A DNA stretch of 10,651 nucleotides from CAZNKO01 sp964573855 (GTDB lineage: Bacteria; Patescibacteriota; Patescibacteriia; UBA9934; GWF2-40-263), in contig CAZNKO010000030.1 of NCBI GenBank assembly GCA_964573855.1, forward strand, positions 1 through 10,651. Direction: 5' to 3'. The first letter of the stretch is position 1; each line of letters begins with the position of its first letter. The position numbers were made by a program, and so were the translations under genes. The notes beneath the pieces are model-generated. The model saw only the letters and a list, made by a program, of their open reading frames with translations, did not search any database and had not been told where the DNA came from. Shown one piece after another: positions 1 to 6,790 of the stretch.

Positions 1-98
1 GGCTGATCGATAAGCTCCATGAGCGCGGAGTTCCAATCAAGAAAATGGTTCGTCGGCACCGCACCGCAATCGGGGCAGGAGGGTTTCATGTGAGCCAT
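1..98 (-). CDS. Partial CDS: N-terminus of unknown small CxxC (zinc-ribbon-like) protein
   Basis: The first 32 codons of a minus-strand gene that leaves the window on the left. It reads MAHMKPSCPDCGAVPTNHF and continues LDWNSALMELIDQ. The only recognisable motif is one CPDC knuckle at residues 8-11, as in a zinc-ribbon half; the partner cysteines would lie outside the window. The start at 98 is preferred because an extended -10 box (TGGTAGAAT) lies 10 nt upstream, although Met4 (position 89) is an in-frame alternative. It follows the hydroxyacid dehydrogenase stop codon by 23 nt on the same strand but appears to have its own promoter. No function can be assigned from this fragment. Confidence 0.55.
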   Translation of the reverse strand, partial: MAHMKPSCPDCGAVPTNHFLDWNSALMELIDQ

Positions 99-108
99 AA
101 CGCTCGCG

Positions 109-117
109 ATTCTACCA
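109..117 (-). promoter_or_regulatory. Extended -10 promoter of the left-edge gene
   Basis: Read on the minus strand, TGGTAGAAT is an extended -10 (TGn plus TAGAAT). The ATG at 98 follows after 10 nt, so the transcript would be leaderless or nearly so. No good -35 hexamer is visible at 16-18 bp, as is usual for extended -10 promoters. The element lies just beyond the stop codon of the dehydrogenase gene. Confidence 0.45.
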
Positions 118-121
118 CGAT

Positions 122-1117
122 CTATTTCATCTTGACGATGTTCGGCGGAGTTTTTCCATTCACGAAGGCGAGGATGTTTTCAGCGGCCGTCCAGGACATC
201 GCTTGGCGGGTTTCGACCGTGGCGGAAGCGGTATGCGGGGTGAGGACCACGTTGTTCATCTTGCGGAGATCGAGCATGTCTGTCGGATCGCAATCAATGA
301 GAGGCTCGCATTCATACACATCGAGCCCGGCGCCAGCGATTTGTTTTTTCGCGAGCGCTTTGAGGAGCGCTTTCTCGTCCACAATGGGCCCACGTGCCGT
401 GTTTATGAGGAACGCGTTCGGTTTCATGAGTTTCAGCTCCTTTGTGCTGATGAGATGATGGGTGGAGGGAAGAAGGGGAACGTGGAGCGAGACGATATCG
501 GCAGTTTTGAGGAGGGATTTTTTGGAAAGATATTTCGCGCCTGTGAGTTTTTCAAGTGCTGGGTTTCTTTTGAGGTCGGTGTAGACGATTTTCACTCCGA
601 ATCCGTCATGGAGGCGACGAGCGACAGCACTTCCGATCGCGCCGCTGCCGATGAGCCCGATCGTTTTGCCGATCAGATCCGTGCCGAGGAGCATCTTCGG
701 TCCCCACGCTTTGTATTTTCCGGCGCGGGTAAAACGATCAGACTCCGGGATGCGGTGGAGCAGGGAAAAAATGAGCGCAATCGTGTGTTCTGCGACGGTT
801 TCGGAAATCTCCGGACACGCCGCATTCGTCACGACGATCTTGCGGCGCGCCGCTTCTTTCAAATCCACATTATCGAAGCCAACCGCGTAGTTCGCAACCA
901 TTTTGAGTTGTCGTCCCGCCGCGTTGAAAACCTTTGTGTCCATCCGTTCGGTTAGGATCGAGAGGATAATGTCCTTGCCGCGCACACGGCGCAAAAGTTC
1001 TACGGTCGGAATTTTTTGATCTTTTTTGTACACCTCAAGCGAAATACGGCGATCGGCCTTCAGCATCTTCAATCCCTCATCCGGAATATCGCGGGTCACG
1101 AAAATTTTGTAGGTCAT
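122..1117 (-). CDS. D-2-hydroxyacid dehydrogenase (glyoxylate/hydroxypyruvate reductase type, D-glycerate dehydrogenase)
   Basis: A 331-residue NAD(P)-dependent D-isomer hydroxyacid dehydrogenase, likely reducing glyoxylate or hydroxypyruvate to glycolate or D-glycerate in the cytoplasm. The sequence shows the N-terminal catalytic domain (about 1-105), then the Rossmann fold with IGLIGSGAIG (GSGAIG at 157-162). The expected catalytic triad is present: Arg242 in NTARG, Glu271 in DVYECEP and His295 in LTPHTASAT. The length is normal for the family. The ATG at 1117 is chosen over an upstream frame extension to 1264 because it overlaps the stop codon of the kinase gene (ATGA), typical of translational coupling, and because MTYKIFVTRDIP is a standard family N-terminus. 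Substrate is not certain: glycerate dehydrogenase, glyoxylate reductase or a phosphonate-type relative all fit. The kinase partner favours a glycerate or sugar-acid role. Confidence 0.9.
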   Translation of the reverse strand: MTYKIFVTRDIPDEGLKMLKADRRISLEVYKKDQKIPTVELLRRVRGKDIILSILTERMDTKVFNAAGRQLKMVANYAVGFDNVDLKEAARRKIVVTNAACPEISETVAEHTIALIFSLLHRIPESDRFTRAGKYKAWGPKMLLGTDLIGKTIGLIGSGAIGSAVARRLHDGFGVKIVYTDLKRNPALEKLTGAKYLSKKSLLKTADIVSLHVPLLPSTHHLISTKELKLMKPNAFLINTARGPIVDEKALLKALAKKQIAGAGLDVYECEPLIDCDPTDMLDLRKMNNVVLTPHTASATVETRQAMSWTAAENILAFVNGKTPPNIVKMK

Positions 1118-2082
1118 AGCTGCTTGATCGGTATCGTCGCGAGGGCTTTTTTGCTCGGCCATTTGCGGAGAATGCCCATTTTGGCGCCAACGTGTTGGAT
1201 GACGGATTCCGCGTTCAACATGGCGATGGCGAGCGAAGAAGCCATGTCTTTTGTCTTGAACCATCCGGCCACGAAACCGGAGCCGAAGGAGTCGCCGGCT
1301 CCTGTGCGTGAGACGGATTTTATTCCGGTCGTGTTCGCAAACCAGGTCGTGCCATCCTGGTGGGCGTGCGCTCCGTTTTCGCCGTCCGTGATGATGACAA
1401 TGAGGCCCGTGGAGGCGAGCTTTGCGAACATTCCGGAGAGATCCTTTTCTTTTGTGACAAGCGCCGCCTCCTCACGGTTCACGAGGAGGATATTGACGGC
1501 CGAGAGAACGGATTTCATTTTCGAAAGTCCTTTTGCGAGTTCCGCGCGCCCAGGATTCCATGCCATGAGCGCTTGGCATTTTACGGCTTGGGAGGCGATA
1601 CGCTCTGCGAGCTCCAGGTTCCCGGCGAGCGAGGTGAGATAAAAACATTTTGCCACACAATCCTTGAGCGGCACGTCTTTTGTTTCAAAGGCGGCTGAGA
1701 CCCCGCGATATACAAGGACACTCCGCTCGCCCGTGGCCACGGTGAGAAGGGTAGAATAACCCGTTTGGCCGTTCGTGATCCATTTGACGAGACTTGTATC
1801 AACCCCGTCTCCTTCGAGATCCCACACAATTTCTTCGCCTGCTTTGTCTTCTCCCACACGACACACGGCCGCGGTCGTGAATCCAAGCCGTGCGAAGGTG
1901 ACCGCGGTGTTCGTTGCCCCGCCGCCGGTCGTGTGCACGATTTGGTCCACGTCAATTTTCGCCCCAAGGGCCACACATTCGCCAATGCCGGTCTCAAACT
2001 TCGGCGACCGGATTATTTTGAACTGGTCGGAAACGAGAAACACGTCGCGTGTTGCAGATCCAATGGTGATAACGTCGAACAT
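1114..2082 (-). CDS. PfkB-family carbohydrate kinase (ribokinase-like), copy 1
   Basis: A 322-residue sugar kinase of the PfkB/ribokinase family, which phosphorylates a sugar, sugar phosphate or nucleoside with ATP. Visible motifs are the N-terminal strand MFDVITIGSATRDVF, the substrate-binding glycine motif GGGATNTA (53-60), NREEA in the middle (202-206), and the C-terminal signature with the anion hole GAGD (261-264), where Asp264 is the catalytic base. The usual aspartate-threonine before GAGD is Arg-Thr here. The start at 2082 is chosen because the longer frame begins with TTG inside the toxin gene, while MFDVITIG matches the family. No Shine-Dalgarno is seen; the gene starts 4 nt after the RelE stop and overlaps the dehydrogenase start, so all four genes probably share one mRNA. 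It is a paralogue of the kinase at 4648-5619. Substrate unknown. Confidence 0.88.
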   Translation of the reverse strand: MFDVITIGSATRDVFLVSDQFKIIRSPKFETGIGECVALGAKIDVDQIVHTTGGGATNTAVTFARLGFTTAAVCRVGEDKAGEEIVWDLEGDGVDTSLVKWITNGQTGYSTLLTVATGERSVLVYRGVSAAFETKDVPLKDCVAKCFYLTSLAGNLELAERIASQAVKCQALMAWNPGRAELAKGLSKMKSVLSAVNILLVNREEAALVTKEKDLSGMFAKLASTGLIVIITDGENGAHAHQDGTTWFANTTGIKSVSRTGAGDSFGSGFVAGWFKTKDMASSLAIAMLNAESVIQHVGAKMGILRKWPSKKALATIPIKQL

Positions 2083-2086
2083 AGGA

Positions 2087-2356
2087 TTATTGGTAGATAT
2101 CTTTTCGATGTTTTGCGACAATGAGTTGAATGGTGTTGGGATCGATGAATTGGAAGATGACTCGCCAGTCTCTCGCGATTCTAAACGAAAGAAGACCCGC
2201 GAGGGGACCCGTTAAATGTTTGGTGTGCAGGAGTGGATCAAATGGGTTCCGCTGAAGACGCAAAAGCAATGCGTCAAATTTTTTCTGTTGTGCGTTTGGG
2301 AGTGCCCGAACAGAATTCAGAAATCGTTTTCCGAAAACGATTCGGAGCATAGCCAT
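2087..2356 (-). CDS. RelE/ParE-superfamily toxin of a type II toxin-antitoxin module
   Basis: An 89-residue RelE-like protein, in known relatives a ribosome-dependent mRNA endonuclease held inactive by its antitoxin. The fold signature is visible: helical N-terminal part with basic residues (QQKKFDALLLRL), the LTGPLAGLLSFRIARDWRVIFQF strand region (about 48-70) with Arg59, Arg62 and Arg65, and the C-terminal KHRKDIY (82-88), where His/Arg/Tyr are typical catalytic-site residues. The start at 2356 lies 3 nt after the antitoxin stop, with AAGGA about 12 nt upstream; Met3 at 2350 is possible. The gene is intact. Unusually, its stop is only 4 nt from a metabolic kinase start, placing metabolic genes downstream of a TA promoter. 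A non-toxic RelE relative cannot be excluded. Confidence 0.85.
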   Translation of the reverse strand: MAMLRIVFGKRFLNSVRALPNAQQKKFDALLLRLQRNPFDPLLHTKHLTGPLAGLLSFRIARDWRVIFQFIDPNTIQLIVAKHRKDIYQ

Positions 2357-2359
2357 GGA

Positions 2360-2572
2360 TTACAAATTCCTTAGCAGCGATCCTGAACCCTTGTAGGTGT
2401 GAGTGGGCTTTTCTCTTGCCGCTTCAAGGACTTCGCGGACGAACTCATCCCGGTACCTGCCCTCCGTATCTTTTCCAACAATGCTGATAATGGCGGATTT
2501 AAGGGTCGTAAGCTCTTGACGGATTTCGGCTAAGGTTTTTTCCCGGCCCAGGGTCCTTGCTTTTATACGCAT
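2360..2572 (-). CDS. Probable antitoxin of the RelE module
   Basis: A 70-residue, charged protein directly upstream of and 3 nt from the RelE toxin, so the antitoxin role is inferred mainly from position and size. The N-terminal half (TLAEIRQELTTLKSAIISIV, about 14-32) looks helical and could be the dimerisation or DNA-binding part. The C-terminal stretch DEFVREVLEAAREKPTHTYK (42-61) resembles the toxin-wrapping tails of RelB-type antitoxins. The reading frame stays open to 2755, but the region before 2572 is of poor coding character and overlaps hairpins and a promoter, so the ATG at 2572 is preferred. A TGCTAATCT extended -10 ends 7 nt before this ATG. If it is a RelB-like repressor, it should autoregulate the whole four-gene unit, including the kinase and dehydrogenase. 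Confidence 0.72.
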   Translation of the reverse strand: MRIKARTLGREKTLAEIRQELTTLKSAIISIVGKDTEGRYRDEFVREVLEAAREKPTHTYKGSGSLLRNL

Positions 2573-2579
2573 ATAAGCA

Positions 2580-2609
2580 AGATTAGCACGTCTTGACTTT
2601 TTGGCCAAA
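2580..2609 (-). promoter_or_regulatory. Promoter/operator of the antitoxin-toxin-kinase-dehydrogenase unit
   Basis: On the minus strand TTTGGCCAAAAAGTCAAG (2609-2592) is followed by TGCTAATCT, an extended -10 with hexamer at 2585-2580, then 7 nt to the antitoxin ATG. The spacing from TTGGCC to TAATCT is 17 bp. The core TTTTGGCCAAAA is a perfect 12-bp palindrome and could be an operator. The same 18-bp element occurs upstream of rpiB at 10014-10031. On the plus strand the same DNA offers TTGACT, 17 bp, TATTTG, so divergent transcription toward the plus-strand gene is conceivable. Confidence 0.45.
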
Positions 2610-2668
2610 AGGTGATATTTGAATCGTTCTTTGAGCGTGGCGGGATAGGCCCAAAACGCTCGAAAACG

Positions 2669-2720
2669 CCCTCCTACGCTAAAGCTTCGGAGGGTAAACC
2701 GCGCACGGCGGGTTCCGTGC
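2669..2720. repeat. Two adjacent hairpins in the divergent intergenic region
   Basis: CCCTCC (2669-2674) and GGAGGG (2689-2694) form a 6-bp stem around a 14-nt loop that contains AAGCTT. It is followed directly by GCACGG (2703-2708) and CCGTGC (2715-2720), a perfect 6-bp stem with a 6-nt loop. They sit in the 223-bp gap between the antitoxin start and the plus-strand gene start and would lie in the 5' leader of the latter if it is transcribed from near 2593. The first resembles small dispersed hairpins common in CPR genomes; the role is unknown. Confidence 0.4.
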
Positions 2721-2795
2721 AAGTCTGTTTTCTGGGTTACCAAAGCGCTGGCCAAAAGCTGTCGTGAGGATTCCTAGAGGATGGAGGGTTCTACC

Positions 2796-3545
2796 ATGGA
2801 AATCGGAAGCCTTTTTGATGTGGGCCATGTGGCCCAGCTGCACGAGATCCAGCGGGCTCGCCTGAAGCGCGGGCAGCCCGGAGTCGGCGATTTCGTCCAG
2901 GAACTCATCCGGCGCCTCACGTCGGGCGGAGTGGCCGGGACGCAGGCTGACCCCAGGATCTCCCAGGTGAAGCGGCTTTGGGATCTCGGTGTCGGGCGGG
3001 TGCTCGGTATCGGATCCTTCGAGGAGTACCTCGCGGGAATCCCGGTGGTCCCTCCAGAGGTCGAGGCCTACGACGATGCGTTTCCGTATCTCGTCCTCGT
3101 GGAGCCGCGCGTTGGGTTCTCGGAGTTCTGCGGTATGGCCGCCATCTACGCCAGGTGGCATCAGGATGTGGTGGCCCCGTTCGAGGAGCGTTACACCGAA
3201 TTCTCAGGTCCGACGTGGATTCGCATCCAGGATGGGAGGAAAAATCACGATCGCTCCTGGAGGAATGCCGAGTCAGCTGGCGAGTTGTTCCTCACCGCCA
3301 TCCAGGGTGTTTGCGCCTACATTCATCATCCCGGCGTCCTCGAGGCCACGGAAGGAGTCCCCGAGAGAGGCGGCCACGTCATGGATCTGCTCGGCACGAT
3401 CATGTTGGGGCAGGAAACCAGCATGGCGTCCCTGCATAAGCAGTACAACGGGGTGGTGGAATTTCTACTCGGGGCGCGCGGCTACGGTTCGAGCCACGGG
3501 GTCAAGCACGGCGGCGCGACCAGGAAGTTGTTCCTGGCCGCGTAA
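2796..3545 (+). CDS. Unknown protein, GC-rich, CPR-type family of unknown function
   Basis: A 249-residue soluble protein that I cannot assign to a function. There is no signal peptide or membrane segment. Landmarks are an N-terminal SLFDVGHVAQLHEIQRARL segment (5-23), a conserved-looking patch SQVKRLWDLGVGRVLGIGSF (56-75), then WIRIQDGRKNHDRSW (141-155) and GVCAYIHHPG (171-180), and a glycine/histidine-rich tail ending near 240. From memory, proteins with these phrases recur in Parcubacteria genomes as multi-copy hypothetical proteins; this is unverified. The ATG at 2796 is chosen over the one at 2781 because GGAGGG lies 7 nt upstream, the clearest Shine-Dalgarno in the window. It is the only plus-strand gene, visibly richer in G+C at third positions than its neighbours, and ends at its own terminator, which suggests an independent and possibly transferred unit. 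Confidence 0.8.
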   Translation: MEIGSLFDVGHVAQLHEIQRARLKRGQPGVGDFVQELIRRLTSGGVAGTQADPRISQVKRLWDLGVGRVLGIGSFEEYLAGIPVVPPEVEAYDDAFPYLVLVEPRVGFSEFCGMAAIYARWHQDVVAPFEERYTEFSGPTWIRIQDGRKNHDRSWRNAESAGELFLTAIQGVCAYIHHPGVLEATEGVPERGGHVMDLLGTIMLGQETSMASLHKQYNGVVEFLLGARGYGSSHGVKHGGATRKLFLAA

Positions 3546-3574
3546 GTAAGAAGGGTTCGTTCTTCAGAAGTCCT

Positions 3575-3610
3575 CGAGCGGGTGCGGTCTTCTTGCATCC
3601 GCTCGTTTTT
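3575..3610 (+). terminator. Intrinsic terminator of the plus-strand gene
   Basis: CGAGCGGGTGC (3575-3585) pairs with GCATCCGCTCG (3595-3605), an 11-bp stem with one G-T wobble and a 9-nt loop, followed by TTTTT. It starts 29 nt after the stop codon of the plus-strand gene and ends 5 nt before the convergent aldolase stop. In the minus direction no U-tract follows, so termination of the aldolase operon here is less certain. Confidence 0.85.
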
Positions 3611-3615
3611 ATTTC

Positions 3616-4566
3616 CTACCCTTTCCCGGCGCAGCCGAGGAGGCGCATTTTTTCGCGCACGACTTTGGTGATGAGATCTCGGGCCGGGGCGAGGATCTTC
3701 CGCGGATCGATCACGGTCGGATTTTTTGAGAGGAATTGGCGCACACCGGCGTCGAAAGCGATGCGGAGATCCGTGTCGATATTTACTTTATTGATGCCAA
3801 GACGAACAGCTTGTTTGATCATCGTATTCGACACCCCTTTTGCGTCATCAATCTTACAGCCGTATTTTTTGCAGAGGGATTTTATGGAAGCGGGAACGCC
3901 GGAGGCGCCGTGGAGAACGAGTGGAACCTTTACGGCACGCTTGATGGCCTTGAGTCGTTCAAGATCTAATTGGGAGTTTTTTCCGCCGGAGGCGGATCCG
4001 CCTTTGGCGGAAAATTTATACGCCCCATGACTTGTGCCGATCGCGACCGCGAGCGCATCGCAGCCGGTCTTTTTCACAAAGTCCGTGGCCTGTTTTGGAT
4101 CCGTAAAACGCGCGTCGCGTTCTTTGACCGAGACGAAATCCTCAATACCCGCGATCGCTCCGAGTTCAGCCTCGACGGAGATCCGTTTCGCGTGCGCCAT
4201 CTTTACAATCTCGCGCGTCCGCTTCACGTTTTCAGCGTAGGGATGCGAAGAACCGTCGTACATGACACTCGTGTAGTATTCGCTTTTGATCGCGGTCACG
4301 ACAAGATCATAATCCGTGCCATGATCGAGGTGAAAAACGACCGGGAGATTTGTTTTGTGTGCCGCAAGATGTGTGAGGCACGCCAGTTCGTCCATGCCGG
4401 CATAGTTGATGGCTCCGGCACTTGTCTGCACAATAACCGGAGCGCGTTCACGGAGAGCCGCTGTCATGATGCCCTGGAGGATTTCCAGGTTGTTGATATT
4501 AAAAGCGCCGACGGCGTAGTGGCCTGTTTTGGCTTTCGCAAGAACCTTGGTGAGTGTCGTTAACAT
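3616..4566 (-). CDS. fba: Class II (metal-dependent) fructose-bisphosphate aldolase
   Basis: A 316-residue zinc aldolase that interconverts fructose 1,6-bisphosphate with dihydroxyacetone phosphate and glyceraldehyde 3-phosphate; class II enzymes may also form sedoheptulose 1,7-bisphosphate. Motifs seen: AFNINNLE (21-28), HLDHGTD with catalytic Asp81 and zinc ligand His82, VMYDGSSHPYAENV (101-114), VEAELG (131-136), GTSHGAYK with His180, LHGASGVP with His219 (218-225), and the phosphate-binding NIDTDLR (262-268). The C-terminus is complete. Between GAYKF and LDLERL the protein carries an extra glycine/serine/lysine loop, SAKGGSASGGKN (186-197), encoded by a 36-bp palindrome (3979-4014) that preserves the frame. 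The start ATG at 4566 lacks a clear Shine-Dalgarno. It is the last gene of the transketolase operon, separated from the kinase by a REP-type element. Confidence 0.95.
   Translation of the reverse strand: MLTTLTKVLAKAKTGHYAVGAFNINNLEILQGIMTAALRERAPVIVQTSAGAINYAGMDELACLTHLAAHKTNLPVVFHLDHGTDYDLVVTAIKSEYYTSVMYDGSSHPYAENVKRTREIVKMAHAKRISVEAELGAIAGIEDFVSVKERDARFTDPKQATDFVKKTGCDALAVAIGTSHGAYKFSAKGGSASGGKNSQLDLERLKAIKRAVKVPLVLHGASGVPASIKSLCKKYGCKIDDAKGVSNTMIKQAVRLGINKVNIDTDLRIAFDAGVRQFLSKNPTVIDPRKILAPARDLITKVVREKMRLLGCAGKG
3979..4014. repeat. In-frame palindromic repeat inside fba
   Basis: TTTTCCGCC (3979-3987) and GGCGGAAAA (4006-4014) are perfect inverted arms; between them the core GGCGGATCCGCC (3991-4002) is itself a 12-bp palindrome, with GGA and TTT spacers. 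The length is 36 bp, exactly 12 codons. It encodes a low-complexity G/S/A/K loop just after the zinc-binding GTSHGAYK motif, where relatives normally run directly into the LDFERL helix. It resembles the small CCGCC/GGCGG palindromes scattered in many CPR genomes; insertion into a coding sequence is inferred. Confidence 0.75.
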
Positions 4567-4574
4567 ATTTGTTC

Positions 4575-4642
4575 TGTCATCCTGAGCGAAGCGAAGGATC
4601 TCTCGAGAGATTCTTCGTCGCCTTTGGCTCCTCAGAATGACA
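4575..4642. repeat. REP-type hairpin between the kinase and fba
   Basis: TGTCATCCTGAG (4575-4586) pairs imperfectly with CTCAGAATGACA (4631-4642), with an inner perfect palindrome ATCTCTCGAGAGAT and GAGCGAAGCGAAGG on the left flank. This 'GTCATCCTGAGCGAAGCGAAGGAT' type of element is widespread in bacterial intergenic regions. It fills most of the 81-bp gap between the kinase stop and the aldolase start, inside an operon whose other genes nearly touch. It could act as an mRNA-stabilising or attenuating hairpin. Confidence 0.75.
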
Positions 4643-4647
4643 AATGT

Positions 4648-5619
4648 TCATACCGCTTTTGGGCAAAACGACGGTCTGCTCTTCAGACGCGAGCGAATTT
4701 GTGATGCGGTGAGGAGACCAGCCGTTGGCCCGATTTTACCGACGACCGACGCGGCGTTCACGGATCCCCAGCGAAGACCTTCGTGGACCGGCTGTTTGTG
4801 GAGGAGGGCTCCAATGAAGCCGGTCGCAAACGCGTCCCCCGCACCGGTGGCTTCCACCCGTTTTCCCGGAAAGACAGGACAGAACATCAGATTTTTTCCG
4901 TCAAAACTATAGGCGCCGTTTTTTCCGTCCGTGATCACGCTGATTTTTGGCCCCAGTTTCCAGAGCGCCGGGGCCAGATGGTGCATTTCCGTGCGTTCGA
5001 TTCCGGTCAGCGCACGCGCTTCCTCCCGGTTCACAAAAAGGATGTGCGCGGCCTTGATGAGGTCAAACAAGACTGGTTTTTTTTCTTTGATTTGGATCGT
5101 GCCCGGATTGAACGCGAGAGAAACCTTGTGCCGTTTTACGTAGGAGGCAACATCTTTAAAAAATTTTTCGTACCCCAGCCCCATTTCTCCGACGTAAATC
5201 CATTTCGCGTGATCGAGGCGTTTCGGAAAATGATAGGCGTGGCGAATATGGGACGTAAGTAGGGTTTTTTCTCCCTTGAAGTTCAGGACAACCGAGTAGC
5301 TCGACTGCTCGCCTTTGATGACATGGATGAATTTGGTCGAAACGCCTTCCTCCATGAGTTTCTTGACGGCGAGTTCGCGCGTGCCGTCCACCCCCATATT
5401 GCTGAACACGGCTGTTTTGAGCTTCATGCGGGCGAGACCGGTCGCAACGTTCGGAGCGGATCCGGCAATTTCGGATGCGACAACGTCCACGACGATCTTC
5501 GCGCCATATTCCATGCAAAGCAGGCACTCGGGCATCTTGAGGGCGCACTGAACAGACGCGTCGTTCAAGATCACGAACGTATCAAGCTTGATATCTCCGA
5601 CGGTAATCACGTCGTACAC
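4648..5619 (-). CDS. PfkB-family carbohydrate kinase (ribokinase-like), copy 2
   Basis: A 323-residue PfkB/ribokinase-family kinase. Motifs: MYDVITVGDIKLDTF at the start, GSAPNVATGLARM (53-65), FNPGT (170-174), NREEA (197-201), ITDGKNGAY (229-237) and the C-terminal VEATGAGDAFATGF, where GAGD (259-262) is the anion hole and Asp262 the catalytic base. The start is GTG at 5619, only 1 nt after the transketolase C-subunit stop, so it is clearly co-transcribed. It shares family-specific stretches with the kinase at 1114-2082 (AKI.VD, ILxVNREEA, NPG), indicating paralogues. Context, between transketolase and fructose-bisphosphate aldolase, suggests a sugar-phosphate substrate such as fructose 6-phosphate or sedoheptulose 7-phosphate, replacing an absent PfkA; this is inference, and ribose or adenosine kinase activity is an alternative. 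Confidence 0.9.
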   Translation of the reverse strand: MYDVITVGDIKLDTFVILNDASVQCALKMPECLLCMEYGAKIVVDVVASEIAGSAPNVATGLARMKLKTAVFSNMGVDGTRELAVKKLMEEGVSTKFIHVIKGEQSSYSVVLNFKGEKTLLTSHIRHAYHFPKRLDHAKWIYVGEMGLGYEKFFKDVASYVKRHKVSLAFNPGTIQIKEKKPVLFDLIKAAHILFVNREEARALTGIERTEMHHLAPALWKLGPKISVITDGKNGAYSFDGKNLMFCPVFPGKRVEATGAGDAFATGFIGALLHKQPVHEGLRWGSVNAASVVGKIGPTAGLLTASQIRSRLKSRPSFCPKAV

Positions 5620-5620
5620 A

Positions 5621-6736
5621 CTATTTTTTTCTTGATTTTAGACTCGTGTCGGGTTTGGTGCCGCCCCATTTGCGCGGGGCGCGGGAGAGGGCCTCTTTCA
5701 TGATCACTTTTTTCATTTCCTCGAGACGTTTTGCCGCGACTGCCACATGTTCCTCTTCGACCGGGACGCGCTCACCGTGTTTGCGCTTGAAGGCCCGAAG
5801 AGCGGCCATGGCAATGAAAGGAGCCGTGAGTCCAAAACCTTCAAGCAGCTCCGGGGGTTCCCCGGACTCTCCAAATCGATCCGGCATACCGACAATTTCG
5901 AGCGGGGTTGGGACCGTTCGCCCGAGCGTCTCCGCAACGCCTCCTCCCAACCCTCCCGCCCCCTGGGCTTCCTCGACCGTAACGATCGCCCCCGTTTCTT
6001 TAGCTGCCTGGATGATCGCCTTCTCATCGAGCGGTTTGATCGTGTGGATATTCAAAACGCGCGCTTCGATCCCTTTTTTAGAAAGATATTCCGCGGCTTT
6101 GATCGCCTCGTAGACAAGCGGACCGCAGGCGAGGATCGTAAGGTCGCTTCCGAATCGGAAAGTTTCCGCCCGCCCGAATTTAAATGGTGTTTTTTCCGTG
6201 GTGAAGATCGGCGATTTTTCACGAGCGAAGCGGAGATAGGTCGGGCCCGCGAGGGCGGCGGCCGCGAGCGTGGCCTTCCGCGTTTCAAGGGCGTCACAGG
6301 GCACCATCACCCGCATGTTCGGCATGACCCGCATGATCGCGATATCCTCAACCATCTGGTGGGTCGCTCCGTCGGGCCCGACCGACACGCCGGCGTGCGC
6401 TCCAGCGATTTTTACATTGACATTATTCAATGCGACCGTGGTCCGGATCTGCTCCCAGTTCCGCCCCGGAGAGAAACAGGCGTAGCTTGAGATAAACGGC
6501 ACCTTGCCCGCCATAGCCATGCCAGCCGCAATCGAAGCCATGGATTGTTCCGAGACGCCGAGCTGCACGAACCGATCCGGAAACGTCTCTTTGAAATACA
6601 AACTGCGGGTGGATTCCGTAAGATCTGCGCAGAGGACGACGACGTTCGGATCTTTTTTCCCAGCGTCCACGAGCCCACGGCCGAAACCATCGCGTGTTGG
6701 TGCTTGTTCGATCTTTGAAGAAAAAAGCCCGCGCAT
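5621..6736 (-). CDS. tktB: Transketolase, C-terminal subunit
   Basis: A 371-residue subunit that pairs with the N-terminal subunit encoded just upstream to make one thiamine-diphosphate transketolase. It holds the pyrimidine-binding domain (about 10-185), with KIEQAPTRDGFGRGL, CADLTESTR and GVSEQSM, where Glu63 activates the cofactor, then DGATHQ with His126. A C-terminal Rossmann-like domain follows (about 195-320; TILACGPLVYEA, EEAQGAGGLGGGVAE). A charged tail of roughly 50 residues (from about 320) makes it longer than usual. The start at 6736 is preferred because GGGAGG lies 8 nt upstream and KIEQAPTRDG is normally close to the N-terminus. The frame is open to an ATG at 6784 (16 more residues, MAKRPQKKGINREAYL), which is a real alternative. 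The next kinase gene starts 1 nt after the stop. Confidence 0.92.
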   Translation of the reverse strand: MRGLFSSKIEQAPTRDGFGRGLVDAGKKDPNVVVLCADLTESTRSLYFKETFPDRFVQLGVSEQSMASIAAGMAMAGKVPFISSYACFSPGRNWEQIRTTVALNNVNVKIAGAHAGVSVGPDGATHQMVEDIAIMRVMPNMRVMVPCDALETRKATLAAAALAGPTYLRFAREKSPIFTTEKTPFKFGRAETFRFGSDLTILACGPLVYEAIKAAEYLSKKGIEARVLNIHTIKPLDEKAIIQAAKETGAIVTVEEAQGAGGLGGGVAETLGRTVPTPLEIVGMPDRFGESGEPPELLEGFGLTAPFIAMAALRAFKRKHGERVPVEEEHVAVAAKRLEEMKKVIMKEALSRAPRKWGGTKPDTSLKSRKK

Positions 6737-6790
6737 GAGATACGCCTCCCGATTGATGCCTTTTTTTTGTGGTCGTTTAGCCATACGTTT

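Noticed and set aside
203..955. Long plus-strand open frame of 250 codons
   Set aside because: It lies antisense to the dehydrogenase gene, whose motifs and catalytic residues are complete; the plus product has no recognisable domain.
1118..1264. N-terminal extension of the dehydrogenase
   Set aside because: These 49 residues overlap the end of the kinase gene in another frame; the ATGA overlap start fits the family N-terminus.
2573..2755. N-terminal extension of the antitoxin frame
   Set aside because: It runs through two hairpins and the promoter-like element, is Arg-rich without helix pattern, and would make the antitoxin much longer than usual.
5747..6490. Plus-strand open frame of 247 codons
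   Set aside because: It is a mirror of the transketolase C-subunit gene, Arg/Phe/Asp-rich in the way of antisense frames in GC-rich genes.
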